Source: Planifilum fulgidum (GTDB lineage: Bacteria; Bacillota; Bacilli; Thermoactinomycetales; DSM-44946). Taken from it: a stretch of DNA of 64,000 nucleotides. Of the stretch, positions 9,978 to 18,940 are shown piece after piece; the first letter of the stretch is position 1, and each line of letters starts with the position of its first letter. The notes under the pieces were generated by a model, which did no database searches, was not told the DNA's origin, and worked only from the letters and a program-made list of their open reading frames with translations. Position numbers and translations under genes: made by a program. The stretch lies in assembly GCF_900113175.1 (NCBI RefSeq), contig NZ_FOOK01000018.1:1-64000 (forward strand). The letters run 5' to 3'.

Positions 9978-10348
9978 TTCTCGTCCCCCTTCTTGAGATT
10001 TGGGGACTGGCTCAGATGGGACAGTGGATCGGCGCCCTTCCCACGGTTTTGGCCGTCATCGTGACCAGCGTCATCGGCGTCGTCCTGGCCCGCCGGCAGG
10101 GGCTGGAGGTTTACCGTTTGACGGTGCTCCAGCTGAATCGCGGCGAGCTGCCCAGCGACACGCTGTTGGACGGCCTTCTCATCCTGGCGGGAGGACTGCT
10201 GCTGATGGCTCCGGGCTTCTTTACGGATACCGTCGGTTTTCTCCTGATGATTCCTTACATACGGGGAATTGTGAGATTGTTTGTGAAACGCTGGTTTGAG
10301 AAAAAGACCCGCGAAGGGCGAGTGATCCGGATCACCCGCCGCTGGTGA
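9950..10348 (+). CDS. fxsA: FxsA family membrane protein
   Basis: 132 residues, mostly hydrophobic, with the FxsA signature: a first segment ILLILVPLLEIWGLAQMG, then VLAVIVTSVIGVVLARRQG, and a second pair of segments around GGLLLMAPGFFTDTVGFLL. The charged C-terminus faces the cytoplasm. FxsA in E. coli relieves F-plasmid exclusion of phage T7; its normal role is unclear. ATG 9950 has GGGGAGGAGGTGGGG just upstream. fxsA follows pyk and precedes ytvI in Bacillus too. Confidence 0.92.
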   Translation: MFRVFIILLILVPLLEIWGLAQMGQWIGALPTVLAVIVTSVIGVVLARRQGLEVYRLTVLQLNRGELPSDTLLDGLLILAGGLLLMAPGFFTDTVGFLLMIPYIRGIVRLFVKRWFEKKTREGRVIRITRRW

Positions 10349-10404
10349 AAAAGGGGAGCCGGACCGTTTTCATCGGAGGGAAAGCGGCCGGCGAAAGCGC
10401 CGAT

Positions 10405-10448
10405 AAAAGGAGCCGTCCCCGGATGTCTCCGGGAGGACGGCTCCTTTT
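10405..10448. terminator. Bidirectional terminator between convergent fxsA and ytvI
   Basis: AAAAGGAGCCGTCC (10405-10418) pairs perfectly with GGACGGCTCCTTTT (10435-10448). A and T runs at the ends serve both strands. Confidence 0.9.
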
Positions 10449-10449
10449 C

Positions 10450-11592
10450 TTAGGAACGGTTGAAGGAATCTCCCTTGATAAATCGCCACAGGTCGCGGAA
10501 CACATTGGCTCTGTAAAGGGCGATCGCGATCACCACGCTGACCGGACCGATGATCAATCCGATGAACCCGAACAGGTTGAGACCCACAAACAGGGCGATC
10601 AGGGTGGTCAAGGGGTCCAGCCCCACATTGCTGGAGACCAATTTGGTCTCCAATATCTGGCGCACTACAAGCAGCACGCCGTAAAGGACCAAAAGGCCCA
10701 CGGCCAGCTTCGTGTCCCCGCCGAAGAAAAACGAGTAGGCGGACCAGGGCACCAGCACCGCTCCCACGCCGAGGTAGGGGAGCAGGTCCACCACCCCGAT
10801 GATGATCGCCACGGTCAGGGCGTATTTGACGCCGAGGATCCACAGACCGATCATCACCAGGATGGCCGTGATGCTGATCAGCGTCAACTGGGCTCGCACA
10901 AATCCGAACAGGGAGGTTCGAATGTCCTTCAGCACGATCCCTCCCGTCCTGCGCACGCGCTCCGGGAGGGACCGGTTGAGGGCGTCCCGCATCCGCGGCC
11001 AATCGAGGCCGATGAACAGGGCGGCGAGGAAAATGATGACAATGACGGCCACGATATAGGGAAGGTCCGTGAGGAAGGAACCGATGCCGGCGATAATCCC
11101 GGTGATCAGCTCGGTGCCCTTCTGGGTGATGACTCCCAGATTTTCCCGTATGCTGCTGACGATTTCCTTTTGATGCTCCGGATTGTTCTGAAGATACGTC
11201 TGCACGTTCTGGATCAGATGCGATATTCCGGTGTCTTCATCGAGGAACAGGTCGAGGAGATATTGGTTGAACCGTTCGAGACTTGTCGGCAGCAATTCGG
11301 CCAGCCGGGTCAGTTCGATGACGACTTGCGTGACCAACAAAACCAGCAGTGAAGAGACCACTGCCAGCACAATGATCAGCATGAGGGAAACGCCCGCCCA
11401 GCGCGGAAGGCGAAGTTTATTTTCCATGAAACGGACGGCGGGTTCGATGGCCATGGCGATCAGCCAACCGATCAGAAAGGGATAGAGGAGCGGAAGGGCA
11501 AAGGACAGAATGTAATAGGCAGCAACCCCGATCAACACCAGCAGTCCGAGACGAATAAGGATTCCGATCAATTGAGATGAACCTATATTCAT
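10450..11592 (-). CDS. ytvI: AI-2E family membrane protein, YtvI-like
   Basis: 380 residues with two N-terminal membrane segments, a long amphipathic region, and a cluster of five or six segments in the second half. This is the AI-2E transporter/PerM layout (IIGVVDLLPYLGVGAVLVPW is the characteristic motif). In Bacillus the protein at this place is YtvI, a sporulation-associated integral membrane protein of unknown transport role. Minus-strand ATG at 11592 is preceded by GGCGGAGGCG. It lies convergent to fxsA and divergent from citZ. Confidence 0.88.
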   Translation of the reverse strand: MNIGSSQLIGILIRLGLLVLIGVAAYYILSFALPLLYPFLIGWLIAMAIEPAVRFMENKLRLPRWAGVSLMLIIVLAVVSSLLVLLVTQVVIELTRLAELLPTSLERFNQYLLDLFLDEDTGISHLIQNVQTYLQNNPEHQKEIVSSIRENLGVITQKGTELITGIIAGIGSFLTDLPYIVAVIVIIFLAALFIGLDWPRMRDALNRSLPERVRRTGGIVLKDIRTSLFGFVRAQLTLISITAILVMIGLWILGVKYALTVAIIIGVVDLLPYLGVGAVLVPWSAYSFFFGGDTKLAVGLLVLYGVLLVVRQILETKLVSSNVGLDPLTTLIALFVGLNLFGFIGLIIGPVSVVIAIALYRANVFRDLWRFIKGDSFNRS

Positions 11593-11624
11593 TGTTTCGC
11601 CTCCGCCGTTTATTTGGCGCTGAC

Positions 11625-11633
11625 ATTATACCA
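11625..11633 (-). promoter_or_regulatory. Extended -10 promoter of ytvI
   Basis: On the minus strand TGGTATAAT (extended -10) lies 33 bp before the ytvI start codon. Confidence 0.6.
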
Positions 11634-11708
11634 TTTTTAACGGTTTTAAAAAAGGGAATGGGCATGATAGAACGTTAATTCAATCACAATCCGAAACCGG
11701 CACCCATG

Positions 11709-11737
11709 GTGATATCCGTCGGTTTTTGTGGTACACT
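11709..11737 (+). promoter_or_regulatory. Probable citZ promoter
   Basis: GTGATA (11709-11714), a 17-base spacer, and TGGTACACT, an extended -10 with TACACT at 11732-11737. The resulting citZ leader would be about 225 nt. Confidence 0.5.
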
Positions 11738-11818
11738 ATTGTCGGAATAAGAAGGGCACATCCGGTCCAAGGAAAAATCGGGGGGCGAACCCCGGGTCTT
11801 ATCGGCTCTTTTTCGACC

Positions 11819-11833
11819 AAGATTGCGAATCTT
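11819..11833. promoter_or_regulatory. Inverted repeat in the citZ leader
   Basis: AAGATT-GCG-AATCTT is a perfect 6-bp inverted repeat, about 85 bp downstream of the proposed promoter. An upstream hairpin, GGGG-CGAA-CCCC, lies at 11782-11793. They may be an operator or attenuator. The rest of 11593-11967 holds no gene I can support. Confidence 0.35.
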
Positions 11834-11967
11834 GCGCAACACCGAACAAAGTGGTTCACCACCCTGGGGGGAAGTGAAACTCTTTCCTGTATTTTCAGTC
11901 GAATGCCGAAAGACTTCCCGGCCGGTTGTGCCCTGGGTCGCAGATCAGAATGCAAAGGAGAGATCAT

Positions 11968-13080
11968 ATGACGGTTGCCAAGGGATTGGAGGGTGTAGTT
12001 GCGGTAACTTCCGAAGTCAGCTCGATCATCGACGGCGTGCTGACCTACCGGGGGATCAACATCGACGAACTGGCCGAAAAGGCCGGGTTTGAAGAAGTGA
12101 TCCTCCTGCTCTGGAACGGCCGGCTGCCGAAGAGGGAAGAGCTGGAACAGCTGCAAAAGGACCTCGACGAAAATGCCTCCATTCCGGAACAGGTTTTGAA
12201 TGCGCTGAAAGAGTATCCGAAGGATGTGCACCCGATGGCCGTGCTGCGGACGGCGGTGTCCCAGCTGGCGGTGTACGATCCCGAAGCGGACGACAACAGC
12301 GCGGAGGCCAACCGCCGCAAGGCGATCCGGCTGACCGCCAAGATACCCACGATCATCACTTCCTTCTATCGCTTGCGGTCCGGACTGGAACCGGTCGCTC
12401 CCCGTCCGGGACAGGGATTCGCCCGTAATTTCCTGTATATGCTCAACGGCAAGGATCCGGAAGAGGTGGCCGTGAAAGCCTTTGACAAGGCGCTCATCCT
12501 GCACGCGGACCACGAGCTGAACGCTTCCACCTTCGCCGCCCGGGTGACGACCGCCACCCTGTCCGACATGTATTCCGCCATCACTTCGGCGATCGGCACC
12601 TTGAAGGGTCCCCTGCACGGCGGTGCCAACGAGCGCGTGATGGCCATGCTGAAGGAAATCGGCACGATGGACCGGGTGGAATCCTACATCCAGGAAAAGC
12701 TGGACCGGAAGGAAAAGATCATGGGCTTCGGACACCGGGTTTACAAGGACGGAGATCCCCGGGCGAAGCATCTGCGGGAGATGTCCCGCCAGCTGGCCGA
12801 GCTCACCGGAGACACCAAATGGTATGAGATGTCCCGGAAAATTGAGGCGCTGGTGGAAGAGAAGAAGGGGCTCAAGCCCAATGTGGACTTTTATTCCGCC
12901 TCGGTCTATAATTATCTCGGAATTCCCAGCGATTTGTTCACTCCCATCTTTGCCATGAGCCGGGTGACGGGTTGGACGGCCCACGTGATGGAGCAGTATG
13001 CCAACAACCGCCTGATCCGTCCGCGCGCGGAATATGTGGGGCCGAAGAATCAGCCCTATGTACCGATCGACCAGCGGTAA
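11968..13080 (+). CDS. citZ: Citrate synthase
   Basis: 370 residues, the Gram-positive type. It condenses oxaloacetate and acetyl-CoA to citrate, the entry of the TCA cycle. Conserved blocks include LILHADHELNASTF (catalytic His), HGGANERVMAML, and GFGHRVYKDGDPRAKHLREM, which holds the substrate-binding His and Arg; the catalytic Asp lies in the NVDFYSA block near the C-terminus. ATG 11968 follows AAAGGAG by seven bases; upstream in-frame codons lack a ribosome site. It heads the citZ-icd-mdh operon. Confidence 0.97.
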   Translation: MTVAKGLEGVVAVTSEVSSIIDGVLTYRGINIDELAEKAGFEEVILLLWNGRLPKREELEQLQKDLDENASIPEQVLNALKEYPKDVHPMAVLRTAVSQLAVYDPEADDNSAEANRRKAIRLTAKIPTIITSFYRLRSGLEPVAPRPGQGFARNFLYMLNGKDPEEVAVKAFDKALILHADHELNASTFAARVTTATLSDMYSAITSAIGTLKGPLHGGANERVMAMLKEIGTMDRVESYIQEKLDRKEKIMGFGHRVYKDGDPRAKHLREMSRQLAELTGDTKWYEMSRKIEALVEEKKGLKPNVDFYSASVYNYLGIPSDLFTPIFAMSRVTGWTAHVMEQYANNRLIRPRAEYVGPKNQPYVPIDQR

Positions 13081-13152
13081 CAGCTGCAGACAGGGGAGGG
13101 AGATCCTGTCCCCTGTTTTGTTGTGAATAAATATACAGTAAGGGGTGTCAGG

Positions 13153-14445
13153 ATGGCAGCGTTCAAATGGGGAGAACCGCAAGCCGGGGAAAAGATTGTC
13201 ATTGAAGGCGGAAAGCTCAACGTTCCCGATCAGCCGATCATTCCCTTCATCGAGGGGGACGGCACGGGCCCTGATATCTGGGCGGCGGCGAAGCGGGTGC
13301 TGGATGCCGCCGTGGAAAAGGCCTACGGTGGGAAGAAAAAGATCGCCTGGTTTGAAGTGTTTGCCGGGGAGAAGGCTTACAACCGCTTCGGCGAATGGTT
13401 GCCCGAAGATACCCTGAAAGCGATCCGCGAATACAAGGTGGCCATCAAGGGCCCCCTCACCACGCCGGTGGGCGGAGGGATCCGCTCGCTCAACGTGGCC
13501 CTGCGGCAGGAACTGGATCTGTACGTCTGCCTGCGGCCCGTCCGGTATTTTGACGGCGTTCCTTCGCCGGTGAAACATCCCGAGCTGGTGGACATGGTGA
13601 TTTTCCGGGAAAACTCGGAGGACATCTACGCCGGGATCGAGTGGGAAGCGGAGTCGGAGGAAGTGAAGAAGGTGATCCGCTTCCTGCAGGAGGAAATGGG
13701 CGTCAAGAAGATCCGCTTCCCGGAAACCTCCGGCATCGGCATCAAGCCCGTTTCCCGGGAGGGGACGGAGCGGCTGGTGCGGGCGGCCATTCAGTATGCC
13801 CTGGATCACGGCCGGAAGAGCGTCACCCTGGTCCACAAGGGGAACATCATGAAGTTTACCGAAGGCGCCTTCAAGAAATGGGGCTATGAGTTGGCCGAGC
13901 GGGAGTTCGGCGACAAGGTGTTCACCTGGGCCCAGTACGACCGGATCGCCGAAGAGCAGGGCAAGGAAGCGGCCAACCGCGCCCAGGCCGAGGCGGAAGA
14001 GGCCGGCAAGATCATCATCAAGGATGTGATCGCCGACGCCTTCCTGCAGCAGATCCTCACCCGCCCCGCCGAGTACGACGTGATCGCCACCCTCAACCTG
14101 AACGGGGACTACATTTCCGACGCCCTGGCGGCCCAGGTGGGCGGCATCGGAATCGCTCCCGGAGCCAACATCAACTACGACACCGGGCACGCCGTTTTTG
14201 AAGCGACCCACGGCACCGCCCCCAAATATGCCGGTTTGGACAAGGTGAACCCGGGTTCGGTCATTCTGTCCGGCGTGCTGATGTTGGAATATCTGGGCTG
14301 GCAGGAGGCGGCGGACTTGATCTACGCCTCGATGAACAAGACAATCAGCCAGAAGACCGTCACCTACGACTTCGCCCGGTTGATGGAAGGGGCCACCGAG
14401 GTGAAGTGCTCCGAGTTCGGGGACAAGTTGATCGAAAATCTGTGA
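13153..14445 (+). CDS. icd: NADP-dependent isocitrate dehydrogenase
   Basis: 430 residues. It decarboxylates isocitrate to 2-oxoglutarate. Visible are [20 protein letters not shown], with the Ser that contacts substrate and is phosphorylated in E. coli, [31 protein letters not shown] and [11 protein letters not shown], which is part of the cofactor site. ATG 13153 has AAGGGGTGTCAGG before it and gives the family-like start; a GTG 30 bases earlier is less likely. There are 72 bp to citZ with no terminator. Confidence 0.97.
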   Translation: MAAFKWGEPQAGEKIVIEGGKLNVPDQPIIPFIEGDGTGPDIWAAAKRVLDAAVEKAYGGKKKIAWFEVFAGEKAYNRFGEWLPEDTLKAIREYKVAIKGPLTTPVGGGIRSLNVALRQELDLYVCLRPVRYFDGVPSPVKHPELVDMVIFRENSEDIYAGIEWEAESEEVKKVIRFLQEEMGVKKIRFPETSGIGIKPVSREGTERLVRAAIQYALDHGRKSVTLVHKGNIMKFTEGAFKKWGYELAEREFGDKVFTWAQYDRIAEEQGKEAANRAQAEAEEAGKIIIKDVIADAFLQQILTRPAEYDVIATLNLNGDYISDALAAQVGGIGIAPGANINYDTGHAVFEATHGTAPKYAGLDKVNPGSVILSGVLMLEYLGWQEAADLIYASMNKTISQKTVTYDFARLMEGATEVKCSEFGDKLIENL

Positions 14446-14575
14446 TCGGAAGATGAGACCCGCCCCCTCCCTTTCCCGAAGCTTCCGGCGGGAGGGGAGG
14501 GGGGAAGTGACACGCGCGAGACAGGAGATCCATCCCGATTCGTCACACGGGACCCCAAAAAGGAGGAAGGTTGAA

Positions 14576-15514
14576 GTGACCATCCGGAGAAGAAAAATTT
14601 CCGTCATCGGTGCCGGTTTCACCGGAGCGACGACCGCCTTGATGCTGGCGCAGAAGGAACTGGGGGATGTGGTCCTGGTGGACATTCCCCAGGTGGAGGG
14701 GCCGACCAAGGGGAAGGCGTTGGACATGCTGGAATCCACGCCGGTGCAGGGGGTGGATTCCAACATCGTCGGCACCACGGATTATGCGGAGACCGCCGGC
14801 TCCGATCTGGTGATCATCACCGCCGGCGTCGCCCGGAAGCCGGGGATGAGCCGCGATGATTTGGTCAGCACCAACGCCAAAATCATGAAGTCGGTAACCA
14901 AATCCGTCGTGGAACATTCCCCCAACACCATCATCATCGTCCTGACCAACCCGGTGGATGCCATGACCTATGAGGTGTTCCGCACCTCCGGTTTCCCCAA
15001 AAACCGGGTCATGGGGCAGTCCGGAGTTCTTGACACGGCCCGTTTCCGCACCTTTATCGCCCAGGAGTTGAACGTGTCGGTGGAAGATGTGACCGGCTTC
15101 GTGCTGGGCGGACACGGCGACGACATGGTGCCTCTGGTCCGGTATTCCTACGTCGGCGGCATTCCCCTGGAAAAATGGCTGCCGAAGGACCGGATCGACG
15201 CCATCGTCGAGCGGACCCGCAAGGGCGGAGGCGAAATCGTCAACCTGCTGGGCAACGGCAGTGCCTACTACGCCCCGGCGGCCTCCCTGGTGCAAATGGC
15301 CGAAGCCATCCTGAAGGACAAGCGGCGCATCCTGCCGGCCGTCGCCTATCTGGAAGGAGAGTACGGGTACAACGACATGTTCCTCGGCGTCCCGACCATC
15401 CTCGGCGGCAACGGCCTGGAAAAGGTGATCGAGCTGGAGCTGACCGACGAGGAGAAGCAGGCCCTGGACAAGTCGGCCGAATCGGTCCGCAGGGTGATGA
15501 AGCTCCTCGACTGA
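14576..15514 (+). CDS. mdh: Malate dehydrogenase (LDH-like)
   Basis: 312 residues, the same length as Bacillus Mdh. It oxidises malate to oxaloacetate with NAD. Seen are the dinucleotide loop [17 protein letters not shown], the cofactor-selecting Asp in VLVDIP, the substrate loop [17 protein letters not shown] and the catalytic His in [17 protein letters not shown] 14576 follows AGGAGG by nine bases; the frame is open further upstream, but that part is not Mdh-like. It ends the TCA operon. Confidence 0.96.
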   Translation: MTIRRRKISVIGAGFTGATTALMLAQKELGDVVLVDIPQVEGPTKGKALDMLESTPVQGVDSNIVGTTDYAETAGSDLVIITAGVARKPGMSRDDLVSTNAKIMKSVTKSVVEHSPNTIIIVLTNPVDAMTYEVFRTSGFPKNRVMGQSGVLDTARFRTFIAQELNVSVEDVTGFVLGGHGDDMVPLVRYSYVGGIPLEKWLPKDRIDAIVERTRKGGGEIVNLLGNGSAYYAPAASLVQMAEAILKDKRRILPAVAYLEGEYGYNDMFLGVPTILGGNGLEKVIELELTDEEKQALDKSAESVRRVMKLLD

Positions 15515-15532
15515 CGGCCGCTATCGAATCGG

Positions 15533-15583
15533 AAAGCCATTGGGACTATGAGGGATCCTCCCTCGTAGCCTCAATGGCTTTTT
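15533..15583 (+). terminator. Strong terminator closing citZ-icd-mdh
   Basis: AAAGCCATTG (15533-15542) pairs with CAATGGCTTT (15572-15581). Inside, CTATGAGGGA-TCC-TCCCTCGTAG extends the helix to more than 20 bp. TTTTT follows. To its right the conserved gene order ends. Confidence 0.92.
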
Positions 15584-15782
15584 GGCTTAGAAAGCGGATT
15601 GGCCGGGGCGGTTTTTGCTCTAGCTCCGAAGAAGGGAAAGCTTTAAGCCGAGTGATCCGGACCGGTCGGTTCTGTTGGAGAGAAGTTGTGGGCCAAATTC
15701 ATCATAATCTTTTCCAGTTCAACAACCCAATTCATGTCCATAATTGTTTGGATGCATTTTTGCATCGAGGAGGAGAGTCACT

Positions 15783-16208
15783 GTGTTGATTTCAAATGAC
15801 ATAGGCGAAATATTAAATGATTATGAGTTTACTGATAGTATAATTACAAACCTTAAATGGGAAGACAACTTATTAGATTTATCCATTACAGTGGATTATT
15901 ATCGGGATATTCAAGAAGGATAAAAAAACTCTAGATTGCTAAAGCTTGTGTTTAAAAATTGTATAAAGGTTCAATTTTGTTTGTCGGAAAAAGTGTTGGC
16001 TGTACCTAGAGATCAACTTAAACCAGCAAATATATATAGTTGGTTTACTATAATAAATTTTTATGGAGATAACTGTCATAATGTAATAAATGAATACGGT
16101 GAACATATGTTTACTGAAATAAAGATTCATACGTTAGATATTGAAAAGCCATTCTTGCATATAGTTTGCAAGGATATGGAATTGTATCATGTAGGGTACA
16201 GTTTGTAA
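15783..16208 (+). pseudogene. Immunity-protein-like gene interrupted by a nonsense codon
   Basis: An AT-rich 141-codon frame starts at GTG 15783 (AGGAGGAG upstream). It reads LISNDIGEILNDYEFTDSII..., meets TAA at 15921 after 46 residues, then continues in the same frame with KNSRLLKLVFKNCIKVQF and ends at 16208. Because both halves share a frame, a single base change (for example GAA to TAA) explains the break. Its base composition is unlike its neighbours and it lies just before an RHS-core fragment, as immunity genes of polymorphic toxin systems do. I cannot name the Imm family. Internal TTG/GTG starts could still make the second part. Confidence 0.6.
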
Positions 16209-16209
16209 A

Positions 16210-16467
16210 AAAACTGGTAGAGGGGACGGGAATCCGCAGGATCCGAACTACAACCCGGACGACCCGTACAACGTCTATCGCTTCAACAGCAAGCGCTGGG
16301 ATCCCCATACCGGCAAGGTGGACATGGGCTTCCGGGACTACGATCCGGGGCTGAACCGCTTCCTGACTCGGGACATGTACAACGGCGCCCTGGCGGACAT
16401 GCGTCTCGCCCTGGATCCCTGGAACATGAACCGGTATGCCCTTTGTGGGTGGGGAAGACGCACGTAA
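16210..16467 (+). pseudogene. RHS/WapA core-domain fragment
   Basis: From 16240 the frame reads DPNYNPDDPYNVYRFNSKRW, DPHTGKVDMGFRDYDPGLNR, FLTRDMYNGALADMRLALDP and so on: the RHS-repeat-associated core that precedes the toxic C-terminus of Rhs/WapA proteins. It has no start codon of its own and stops at 16465 after an unrelated 8-residue tail, so no toxin domain is left in frame. The GC-rich fragment follows the AT-rich immunity remnant directly, the typical form of an orphan toxin cassette. The main rhs/wapA gene is not in the window. Confidence 0.8.
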
Positions 16468-16477
16468 TGCCTCATAA

Positions 16478-16750
16478 AAGTCCTATCGTGCGGAGATCTA
16501 CCATAAAGAAGAAGACGCTCATTTTCCGGAGAATGATGATTGCGTCGGGGATGGTCTGGAAGAGTCGGATTTCCCCCGTTTCAAAGTCCATGTGTTTGGA
16601 GGGAACGCGTTCGCCGGAGATGGAAAGGTTTGTTGCTGCATCGTTTTGGAGGCGGTGTTATTGAGCGAGCCGGATAAAGGGGTCCTTTACACACCAAAAT
16701 TCCTGCGCCGAAATCAAAGTAAGCCGTCCGCAAGACGGCTTTCAGCATAG
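16478..16750 (+). other. Open remnant after the RHS fragment
   Basis: A frame without start codon reads YRAEIYHKEEDAHFPENDD and later FPRFKVHVFGGNAFAGDGK, then stops at 16750. It has protein-like composition and may be what remains of the toxin or immunity gene of the RHS cassette. No family is recognised. Confidence 0.25.
16721..16741. terminator. Hairpin downstream of the DUF4272 gene
   Basis: AAGCCGTC-CGCAA-GACGGCTT is a perfect 8-bp stem 18 bp after the minus-strand DUF4272 stop codon. The T-tract is poor, so termination is only likely. Confidence 0.5.
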
Positions 16751-16759
16751 TTCGTCCTT

Positions 16760-17410
16760 CTAGTCGTCCCATTCATCGATCAGACCGCACACCCAGTTCA
16801 GGGCATGGATCCGTTCATAGGTGATCATCGTGTCAAAGGGATGTTTTTCTCCCTTCTCATAGGCCTCAACCTGTTGGTTGTAAAGTTGAAGGTGTTCTTC
16901 CAGCATGTGCACCATCTCTTCAGACGGGCGCAACCGGGCTGAGGCGATGAAGGGTCGAACGGACTCACCGAGGGCGGGTAATGCCTCGCTCATGTCGGAA
17001 CCGTCGCACCGTTCGATGGGCATATCCAGTTCATCCACCCGCCCGATGCTCCACAACAAGGCCTGCAAGCCCTCGATGCGCCAGGTTAGCAGGTTGGACT
17101 GCAATGCCCGTTGCTCCCGCTTTTTCTCGGCAGGGCTGAGATCCGATAGCGGCATCCGAAAAATCTCTTGTTCCCGGGGACTCAGGTAATCCCACATTCC
17201 CTCATCGATCGCCCAATTTACAACCTTTTCCGGCTCCTCGTAAAAAATGACTCCCAACAGCATGTGAAGGGCGAGGGCGCGCCTGGCGACTTCCCCGGCC
17301 GAACGGAGCCGGATGTCTTTTCTTTCGGGATAAACGGGAAAATTGAATATCATCTCGATTCGCTGGCTGTCGGGGTCGAAAACGACTTGCTTGGTATTGG
17401 CTTCTGTCAT
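16760..17410 (-). CDS. DUF4272 domain protein
   Basis: 216 residues, soluble. It matches the DUF4272 pattern: IRLRSAGEVARRALALHMLLG near residue 35, WAIDEGMWDYLSPREQEIF, TWRIEGLQALLWSIGRVDEL and the C-terminal signature YERIHALNWVCGLIDEWDD. The function of the family is unknown; members are scattered in Bacilli and often found near mobile or toxin genes. Minus-strand ATG 17410 has AAGGAGGG before it. The gene appears intact between two regions of debris. Confidence 0.8.
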   Translation of the reverse strand: MTEANTKQVVFDPDSQRIEMIFNFPVYPERKDIRLRSAGEVARRALALHMLLGVIFYEEPEKVVNWAIDEGMWDYLSPREQEIFRMPLSDLSPAEKKREQRALQSNLLTWRIEGLQALLWSIGRVDELDMPIERCDGSDMSEALPALGESVRPFIASARLRPSEEMVHMLEEHLQLYNQQVEAYEKGEKHPFDTMITYERIHALNWVCGLIDEWDD

Positions 17411-17609
17411 TAAGAAAATTCCCTCCTTGTCGGTTGATTCCTATTCTATCGAAAAAGGAGGTGGGCTTGCAGCGCCAGTTAAACGATCTCGGAGGATTTG
17501 AGGGTCTTTCGAGATCTCATTTTTGTAGATTCATGCCTTCATGGCGGCTGTCCTTTCTTCTCTTCTATTCTAAAAAGCCGCAAAACCCAACGGCCCGGCG
17601 ATGCGCCCA

Positions 17610-18360
17610 TCAGTCCTTCGCGACCAATCGAATCCGATATCCCGACGGATCGCAGATGGGGTAGCCTTCACTGATCGGCTTGACGGGCGCGCAGATCGGG
17701 CGGAGCCGGTCTGCGGTTTGGCCGATCGTTTCTTGATTTGGAAATTCGAGGGCATACCCGTTCCATTCCGCGATGTTTTCGGGAGCATTGGGGATGCCTG
17801 TCCCCGGTCAGGTGGTCACCGCAATATGATGGCGGTAACAGAACGCCATCTGCGATGAATAGCTGACCACGTCAAACCCGCTCCCTCGTAGAAGACACCT
17901 CCGCCGCCCCAGATCGCCCACGTGCAGATGGACGTGTCCCATCACGGCATTTTTCGGCATACCGGTTCCGGGCGCATCGCTTTCGGCCAGAAGCCCCGCA
18001 CTTCCACGGATCGGTCGCCATGGTTCCAAGTCCATTCCGATGGAGGCGTCGTGATACACTTCGATGCCCTTTCCTTCCGGATCGGAAATACGAGCGTCTC
18101 GCTGACGGCGTGGTCGGCGTTGCCCATCGGGTAGTCCCTTTCAAGCAGATGTTTCAGGAAGGCGGACAAATCGGCCCGGAAGGGGCAGGGTCCCGCCGCT
18201 TGCCCGCCTTCGGGACCACATCGGCCGGGCGTTCCAGCACAAGGAGCGGCGTTTTTCCGTCGGCGGTCAAAGCGGTCCGGTCTTCCGATCGTTTTAGAAC
18301 GCGGAAATCGATAAATTTCCGATAAAACGGGATCATCTTCTGATGTCGTTTCATGGCACA
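17610..18360 (-). pseudogene. Decayed catechol-2,3-dioxygenase-like (CatE/VOC) gene
   Basis: Pieces of a VOC/glyoxalase-fold dioxygenase appear in all three minus-strand frames, in the right order. FYRKFIDFRVLKRSEDRTAL and TADGKTPLLVLERPADVV come near the start, FLKHLLERDYPMGNADHAVS in the middle, then TPPSEWTWNHGDRSVEV, VMGHVHLHVGDL with a metal-ligand His, and finally YALEFPNQETIGQTADRL and CDPSGYRIRLVAKD. At least three indels and one stop separate them, so the gene cannot be functional. CatE opens catechol rings in Bacillus. The original start is probably the ATG near 18354. Confidence 0.75.
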
Positions 18361-18631
18361 TCCCGGCTCCAGGAACAACGACAGAACCGACATGTATTCA
18401 CGCACCTTCCCGGAAGTAGGTCGGTTTTTCTTTTTCGATCCTCCTCGAGAAAACCGGATATTCCCGCCTGCCGAGAGGGCCTGCTGGGCCGTATTGGAGC
18501 GCGTGGCCCATTGGGTGCCGCCGCTCACCAGGGACCTGCAGCTTTATCCCCTGATTCGGGTGCTCCGGGACTTCATCCACTCCGGGGAGCTGGTTCGACG
18601 GGTGGAGGAAGGTGGGAGGCAGCTGAACTGA
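18353..18631 (+). CDS. Hypothetical 92-aa protein or gene fragment
   Basis: A plus-strand frame whose second half (PPAERACWAVLERVAHWVPP through LRDFIHSGELVRRVEEGGRQ) is helical and protein-like. It has no clear ribosome site and begins over the catE remnant, so it is more likely the tail of a lost gene than an intact one. Not recognised. Confidence 0.25.
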   Translation: MAHPGSRNNDRTDMYSRTFPEVGRFFFFDPPRENRIFPPAERACWAVLERVAHWVPPLTRDLQLYPLIRVLRDFIHSGELVRRVEEGGRQLN

Positions 18632-18670
18632 TCCGCGGCGGTGAGAAGGTGTTCCCGCGAAGAGGAAAAA

Positions 18671-18711
18671 CGGATCATTCCGGCCCTCAAAAAAGGGGAC
18701 GGAATGATCCG
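18671..18711 (-). terminator. Terminator downstream of the feo operon
   Basis: CGGATCATTCCG (18671-18682) and CGGAATGATCCG (18700-18711) form a perfect 12-bp stem. On the minus strand it is followed by TTTTTCC, so it ends the feoA-feoB transcript. Confidence 0.75.
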
Positions 18712-18745
18712 TCGCAAGGCGCCCCGGCAGGATGTCTTTTTCCGG

Positions 18746-18921
18746 TCAAACAGGTTGACCTTCTTCCTTCTTTTGCTCCATTCGTCTTTTTTTGCCGCAA
18801 TCCTGCACGCTGCAGGCCGGGCAATACCCCGCCGGACAGTCATCCCGACGGAGGCGGCGAACAAAACGGAAGATCTGCCAACCGGCAAGCCGAACACCGC
18901 CGCCATCACCAGGTAAATCAT
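18746..18921 (-). pseudogene. FeoB-associated Cys-rich membrane protein, frameshifted
   Basis: Minus-strand ATG 18921 opens MIYLVMAAVFGL, a membrane helix. After about 12 codons the frame is lost, and a neighbouring frame continues GWQIFRFVRRLRRDDCPAGY, CPACSVQDCGKKRRMEQ to a stop at 18746. Joined, this is the roughly 58-residue FeoB-associated Cys-rich protein: one helix followed by a Cys cluster. One base is missing near 18885. It follows feoB by 19 bp, the usual place. Either a real recent inactivation or a sequencing error. Confidence 0.65.
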
Positions 18922-18940
18922 GTTGATCCTTCCCCTTTTT

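Noticed and set aside
11726-11971. Possible leader ORF ending at the citZ start codon
   Set aside because: No ribosome site and no protein-like composition; its start lies inside the proposed promoter.
11680-14778. 1032-codon minus-strand open frame opposite citZ and icd
   Set aside because: Antisense to two certain genes; no family pattern. GC-rich third positions keep stops away.
17434-17664. Plus-strand ORF behind a strong AAAGGAGGTG site
   Set aside because: The ribosome-like site is convincing, but the peptide runs into the catE remnant and resembles nothing; kept out for lack of support.
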